From: Laburnicola sp. R22_1
Taxonomy: Eukaryota > Ascomycota > Dothideomycetes > Pleosporales > Didymosphaeriaceae
Assembly: GCA_014281115.1 (NCBI GenBank)
Contig: JACONQ010000012.1
Span: 620,001-684,000 of the forward strand
Length of the DNA: 64,000 nt
Direction: 5' to 3'
Within the stretch, counting starts at the first letter, position 1. Each line of letters begins with the position of its first letter. The position numbers and the translations under genes are program-made. The notes beneath the pieces were generated by a model, which was given only the letters and a program-made list of their open reading frames with translations, searched no databases and was not told the DNA's origin. Positions 59,940 to 64,000 of the stretch are shown here, in pieces.

Positions 59940-61065
59940 TCATTCATTTATTCATATCCGTTTATAGTTGACCTAACCTTTTACTAATTATAAGACTTAA
60001 CAGCAAGCATAACTAAGGTATAATAGCTAAAAGTACGTAAAAAAGGGCGTGATTAGGATTAGCTATAGTGGGGAGCTGAAGTATAACGCGTATAAATATA
60101 ATTATTAACTTTAAACTGTGCACTGCGTAAAACTTAACAAAGTACTTAATAGGTCTGCATCGAAGACCTTTCACATCTCTGATGAAGACGTTTCACGATC
60201 TTATGTTGAGCTGGTAATCGACACTGGGAATAGATAATGTCTGTTGTAGTATACCGGCACATAGTGAAGAGGCGTGGACGCGGGGTAGAAAAGCCTAGGT
60301 TGGAGAGCAGGCGCTCAGCATAAGTAGACTTGGTTGCCCCGCAGCTCAGCTATGTATGTACCTGTGCTATTGCGGTCTATCTCGCTGCTTATCATTTCTA
60401 TACCTCTCGCTATCGCCATATATGTGCCGTCACACGGTGACTCGCCGACCTGAACTAGGAGCATGACAATGCTAGCTATGCGTTATCAAATGCGAAACAG
60501 CTCCCTTCGTTCTTACAGTCCATAGCATTAAGTTGCTGCAGTGTGAAAGCTTTGGTTAATCCACTCTAAGCAATTTTCAGCTAGATTATAACACACGCTT
60601 GTCGATCTGTTACCTGCCTTTGAGCATCGGCAAAGATTTGTTAGCAAGGCCATAATGATAGAGTGTTGGCTGGGGATAGTGGGGATATATTATGGTTGCA
60701 CTATAGATGGAGTACAGGGCGCAAAGAAAGTCAGAAGAGAGTATGGTAATATCACGGGGGTGTTCATGTGAAAGGTGGACGTTGCTACAATATGATCAAA
60801 TATGATATTCTAGGTATTATCCCCTAGAGAGAAGATGCAATGCTAGCGTTATTGCTGGGGATAATTGGGAAATACTAGCGCTATGGCGCCAACGCTACAT
60901 ACCTTATAGGTACTCATGCGCCTGTTAAAGTGTTGGAAGCTTCGTTCCCAGCTTCGTATATAGTTAGGAAGGCGCCTTGTCCGCACACTTACCTCTGGAT
61001 TAGTAAGATGAGTTTTGCTCCTGTCCTTACCTTGTTCTTGCAGGCTACCTCAGCAGTCAACCTCG
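59940..61065. other. Intergenic region with a short AT-rich patch
   Basis: No gene is supported. Roughly 59960-60150 is AT-rich with desert-like composition. The rest has ordinary composition and no recognisable RNA gene. Confidence 0.45.
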
Positions 61066-61896
61066 TTACATGAAATTGAACTGTGTACCGTAATTGGCAC
61101 GCAACAGTGCTTGGCCCCATTCTTCAAAGTCGTGCCAGTTATCCTCTCCATTATCCACAAAAGGAAGTTCATAAGGAAGTCTATTAGACACTGGATGCCC
61201 AACGCCGTCAAAGTTGTTGCGTTTAACGAGATCACCGTAGCCGTCGAAGTCGTTGCGCGGCACCTTGTACAGCATCTCGCAAACCGACTCGATGCTAGAT
61301 CTACCGGCGTCACTCGCTCTATCGATCTCGGGCAGGGACTGTCCCCACGAGCGGAACGCATGCCACTCCTCGCCCCGGGTCAGCGGCACTTCGTACGGCC
61401 CGTCTTGCGAGCGCATCGGCGTGTACCACTGCGATCCCGGCTGGCTACTCAACACGCGATGCGCCGCCGTCCAAATATCGTCGAGATCTTCCTTGAGTTG
61501 CTCGAGTTGCACACACAGCCCGGCTTCTGGGTCGTGGAAACGCTTCTCCACCTCGTCGACGAGACGGCCGATCTGGTTGAAGCGCTCGATTAGAGCCTCG
61601 CGCGTGCCGTTGGTGCGCAGCACGCCGATGGCTTCTCGCAGCATGTCGCGGATCTCGAGGTAGGGCTGGATCCAGGGGGCGTAGTCTGTGAATGCGTCTT
61701 GGAGACGGCGTAGCACTTCGTGGTCTACGCGGTGGGCGTGGCGGGCGGACGCGGGCGTCTTGTGGTACCGGACGCCTATGGCGCGGTACTCGTCTTCGTG
61801 GGTGTTGAGGAGTTTGTAGTAGTTTTTTATCATGGTCTCGTGGAGGGTGAGGCCCTTTTGGAGGATCAGGACGTTGATATCGGTTTGTGAGGACAT
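61066..61896 (-). CDS. Hypothetical protein with helical N-terminal half and C-terminal internal repeats
   Basis: Single-exon frame of 276 residues from an ATG, ending TAA. I do not recognise the family. The first 150 residues are charged and helix-forming (LHETMIKNYYKLLNTHEDEY, REALIERFNQIGRLVDEVEK), suggesting a helical bundle or coiled coil. The C-terminal half has two duplications. PYEVPLTRGEEWHAFRSWGQSL is echoed by PYELPFVDNGEDNWHDFEEWGQALL, and between them RNDFDGYGDLV is followed at once by RNNFDGVGHPV. No signal peptide or membrane segment is visible. Long frames on the opposite strand here are shadows of its GC-rich codons. Codon use and composition fit the island. The coding call is supported by length, repeats and clean start. 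Confidence 0.72.
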   Translation of the reverse strand: MSSQTDINVLILQKGLTLHETMIKNYYKLLNTHEDEYRAIGVRYHKTPASARHAHRVDHEVLRRLQDAFTDYAPWIQPYLEIRDMLREAIGVLRTNGTREALIERFNQIGRLVDEVEKRFHDPEAGLCVQLEQLKEDLDDIWTAAHRVLSSQPGSQWYTPMRSQDGPYEVPLTRGEEWHAFRSWGQSLPEIDRASDAGRSSIESVCEMLYKVPRNDFDGYGDLVKRNNFDGVGHPVSNRLPYELPFVDNGEDNWHDFEEWGQALLRANYGTQFNFM

Positions 61897-63029
61897 GGTG
61901 GGTGTGTTTGGGGGAAGGGGAGTGTGAGTGTGTGTGGAGGGTATGAGTAGGACCTTTGGTAAGAGAGTGTTTTCTGCTCACTATATAGTATGTGTGATAT
62001 TTCATAAGACACGGACTATGCGTGCATTGTGAGCGTACCTAGAGGTGGCGCGCGAGCAGAGGGCATATCTTCTTAATGTCGAGATTCTATTCTGGCACAA
62101 TGTTAATGGTCAAGAGTGCGCTGCTTTGATAGCCAAGGGAGGCATTCGAAATGTCTCCGACTTGGACAACGGGTGAGAAGCGAGATGGCGCCTCCAGCAG
62201 GAGGCCCAGGAGAGTAGGGAGTGAAAAGAGCGACAGGCAAGACGGCCGTTCGCAGTGGTGTTGATTGATGAGGACGTGTATGAATATGTGGCAAGTAGAC
62301 CTTCGGATGAGCGGGCTTGCCTAACTTACTGCGTTGTTGCAGTTTCATGACAGCTTCATCAAGAGGAAGAAGGTATGAAACTGAAAGGCGAGATACTTGT
62401 CTAGATGGAGGTTGGTTAGTTTGAATAAGTCGACATAAGGTTAGGAGACAGATTGTTTGGTACTTGGGAAACGGAATGAGCAGAAGATGAGTCTTGGATA
62501 AAGCCATTCGTGTGACCATCAGCAAGGAATAAGGTGATAGAAAATCTATTCGATGAGTGCTGGAAACGCCCAACGCTCATACTGCCAAGCTCTGGTATTA
62601 CATGAGAATTATGGGCAACTCGTTAAGCATAAGAACTACAAAGGCTATTCGATAGCGCTTAACAATGCAGTGTTGAAGTCAAAGACCTCCGCCTTTCATC
62701 CCAAAGTTCCTTTCTTCCCTTTGTCTTTTGGCTCTTACGCTTATACCATGAAAACTGGCGCATGGAAGATTGTCCTTTCCAGATGAGGAGTGATCGAGCT
62801 CGGCAAGGTACCGCCTCGGTCCGGAGGCTCGTTCTTCCGCTGCGGGGCATACCGCTAATCCTAATGCAGCATGGGCAGCCTCTTGCTTCAGAAAATGTTC
62901 GCGCCCACAGCATCCTCACGCTTTGAGCTTGAGAACAACACCCACGCACTGCGCTTGTCGGCAAACTTGCAGATTTTTTTTATAGCCTTAGACCCTAAGC
63001 CGAGAAGCTCGCAAAGCCATCCACCCACA
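61897..63029. other. Intergenic region between divergent genes
   Basis: About 1.1 kb between the hypothetical protein gene (minus) and the helicase gene (plus), so it should hold two promoters. An ATG frame at 62553-62786 (77 residues) and a minus-strand frame at 62103-62573 show no family pattern and are not called. Confidence 0.45.
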
Positions 63030-64000
63030 ATGCCGAAACGCAAATTGAACGAGAACGATATCCCAGAGGCTTCCGACACCGAGTCGAAGGATCCTTCCCG
63101 GGTCGAACCTTCCACCTTCTCATCCTTTGGCCTAGAGCCACGACTTCTACGGGGCATCCGAGAGCAGCGATGGTCTTCCCCGACAATTGTGCAGCAAAGG
63201 GCAATCCCTTTAGCTCTCGAGGGTAAAGACATATTGGCGCGGTCGGGTACGGGCACCGGGAAGACCGCCGCCTATCTTCTACCGATCCTCGACCGCACGC
63301 TCCGACGACGACAGGAAAAGCGGGCCACGTCGTCTCTCATACTCGTTCCCTCGAAAGAGCTCGCTCTACAAGTGTCGAAGCTCACAAAGTCGCTCGCAGC
63401 CTTTTGTGGATCAGAATGCACAATGCAGAATCTCGCTGGGAAGGAGTCTGAAGTTGTGCAACGCGCAAAGCTGGCCGAGCTACCGGACATTGTGGTGGCC
63501 ACACCAGCGCGAGCGGCCGCCAATATGAACAATGGCGCCTTGTCACTGAAAGGACTGGCGCATCTGGTCGTGGACGAGGGCGACTTGGTGCTCGGTTACG
63601 GCTTCAAGGAAGATCTCGACTACATCTCACAAAACATACCGAAAGGTGTGCAGATCTTACTCTACAGTGCGACGCTCAGTACCGACCTCGAAACCGTCCA
63701 AGGGCTTTTCTGCCACGACCCGGTAGTCCTGAAACTAGACGATCTCGAAAAAGACGCGCAGCTTGTGAAGCAATATGTTCTCCCGTGCGGCGAAGACGAG
63801 AAATTCCTCCTGATATACGCAATGTTCAAGCTGAACCTTATCAAAGGCAAGACCATTGTCTTTGTTGGAGATGTGGATAGAAGCTACCGTGTTAAGTTGT
63901 TCCTCGAGCAATTCGGCATCAAGAGCTGTGTGCTGAACTCGGAACTACCACTCGCCTCTCGCCTCCACATTGTTGAGGAATTCAACAAGAACATCTACAA
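63030..64000 (+). CDS. DBP9: ATP-dependent RNA helicase DBP9-like (N-terminal 323 codons, cut by window end)
   Basis: Uninterrupted frame from ATG 63030 to the window edge. The start fits because an acidic leader (MPKRKLNENDIPEASDTESK) runs straight into the Q-motif region (FSSFGLEPRLLRGIREQRWS, TIVQQRAIPLALEGKDIL). Helicase motifs follow in order: I ARSGTGTGKTAAY, Ia VPSKELALQV, Ib ATPARAA, II VVDEGDLVLGYGF, III LYSATLS, and after the linker the start of RecA domain 2 with KTIVFVGDVDRSYRVKLFLE. The long VDExDLVLxYG motif II block and FKEDL after it are characteristic of DBP9, a nucleolar helicase of 60S ribosomal subunit assembly. Motif II is DEGD rather than DEAD. No intron is seen in this part. 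The 3' half, including motifs V and VI, lies outside the window. Confidence 0.92.
   Translation, partial: MPKRKLNENDIPEASDTESKDPSRVEPSTFSSFGLEPRLLRGIREQRWSSPTIVQQRAIPLALEGKDILARSGTGTGKTAAYLLPILDRTLRRRQEKRATSSLILVPSKELALQVSKLTKSLAAFCGSECTMQNLAGKESEVVQRAKLAELPDIVVATPARAAANMNNGALSLKGLAHLVVDEGDLVLGYGFKEDLDYISQNIPKGVQILLYSATLSTDLETVQGLFCHDPVVLKLDDLEKDAQLVKQYVLPCGEDEKFLLIYAMFKLNLIKGKTIVFVGDVDRSYRVKLFLEQFGIKSCVLNSELPLASRLHIVEEFNKNIY

Noticed and set aside
61015..61663. Long plus-strand frames opposite the hypothetical protein gene
   Set aside because: They are GC-driven shadows of the minus-strand gene, lack family patterns and overlap each other.
62553..62786. 77-residue ATG frame in the divergent intergenic region
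   Set aside because: No recognisable domain, and its place fits promoter sequence of the flanking genes.

Overview
The window looks like a piece of a filamentous ascomycete (Pezizomycotina) genome, plausibly a Dothideomycete. Genes carry short (about 50-80 nt) GT-AG introns with CTAAC-like branch points. GC-balanced gene islands alternate abruptly with very AT-rich, TpA-rich deserts full of transposon remains whose coding frames are broken by TAA/TAG and whose repeat copies differ by C/T and G/A transitions, the signature of repeat-induced point mutation (RIP). No species is assigned.

Layout: (1) 1-23640, AT-rich desert 1: gypsy, copia, Tc1/mariner and solo-LTR remnants plus many short SINE-like elements. 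Its best-preserved structure is a complete 7.15-kb Ty3/gypsy element (15571-22720) inside a solo LTR (15364-23532), itself inside a SINE-like element. (2) 23640-33320, gene island 1: a peroxisomal-type D-amino-acid oxidase (three introns), a convergent type-B carboxylesterase, a DUF952 protein, and a 1434-residue protein joining a kinase-like domain to a divergent chymotrypsin-like protease domain. (3) 33320-58340, AT-rich desert 2: a dense SINE-like cluster, a Fot1/pogo element, two degenerate gypsy elements (one with a chromodomain), further solo LTRs and unclassified repeats. (4) 58340-64000, gene island 2: a protein-kinase pseudogene with four in-frame stops that fit RIP leakage, a doubtful small cysteine-rich ORF, a hypothetical 276-residue protein with internal repeats, and the first 323 codons of a DBP9-type DEAD-box RNA helicase that runs off the window.

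The most notable observations are: (a) two families of short (about 80-140 bp) elements flanked by 10-14 bp direct repeats, with A-rich 3' ends and in one case a 5' truncation, i.e. SINE-like non-autonomous retroelements that stay recognisable while the long elements are destroyed; (b) the kinase-like/protease fusion protein, in which a full His-Asp-Ser set can be proposed; (c) a three-level nested insertion whose target-site duplications can be read directly.

Most genes here are unrelated single-copy genes; the window does not show a metabolic cluster. Coordinates of intact genes, introns, LTRs and target-site duplications were read base by base. Limits of degraded elements are approximate and are marked so.
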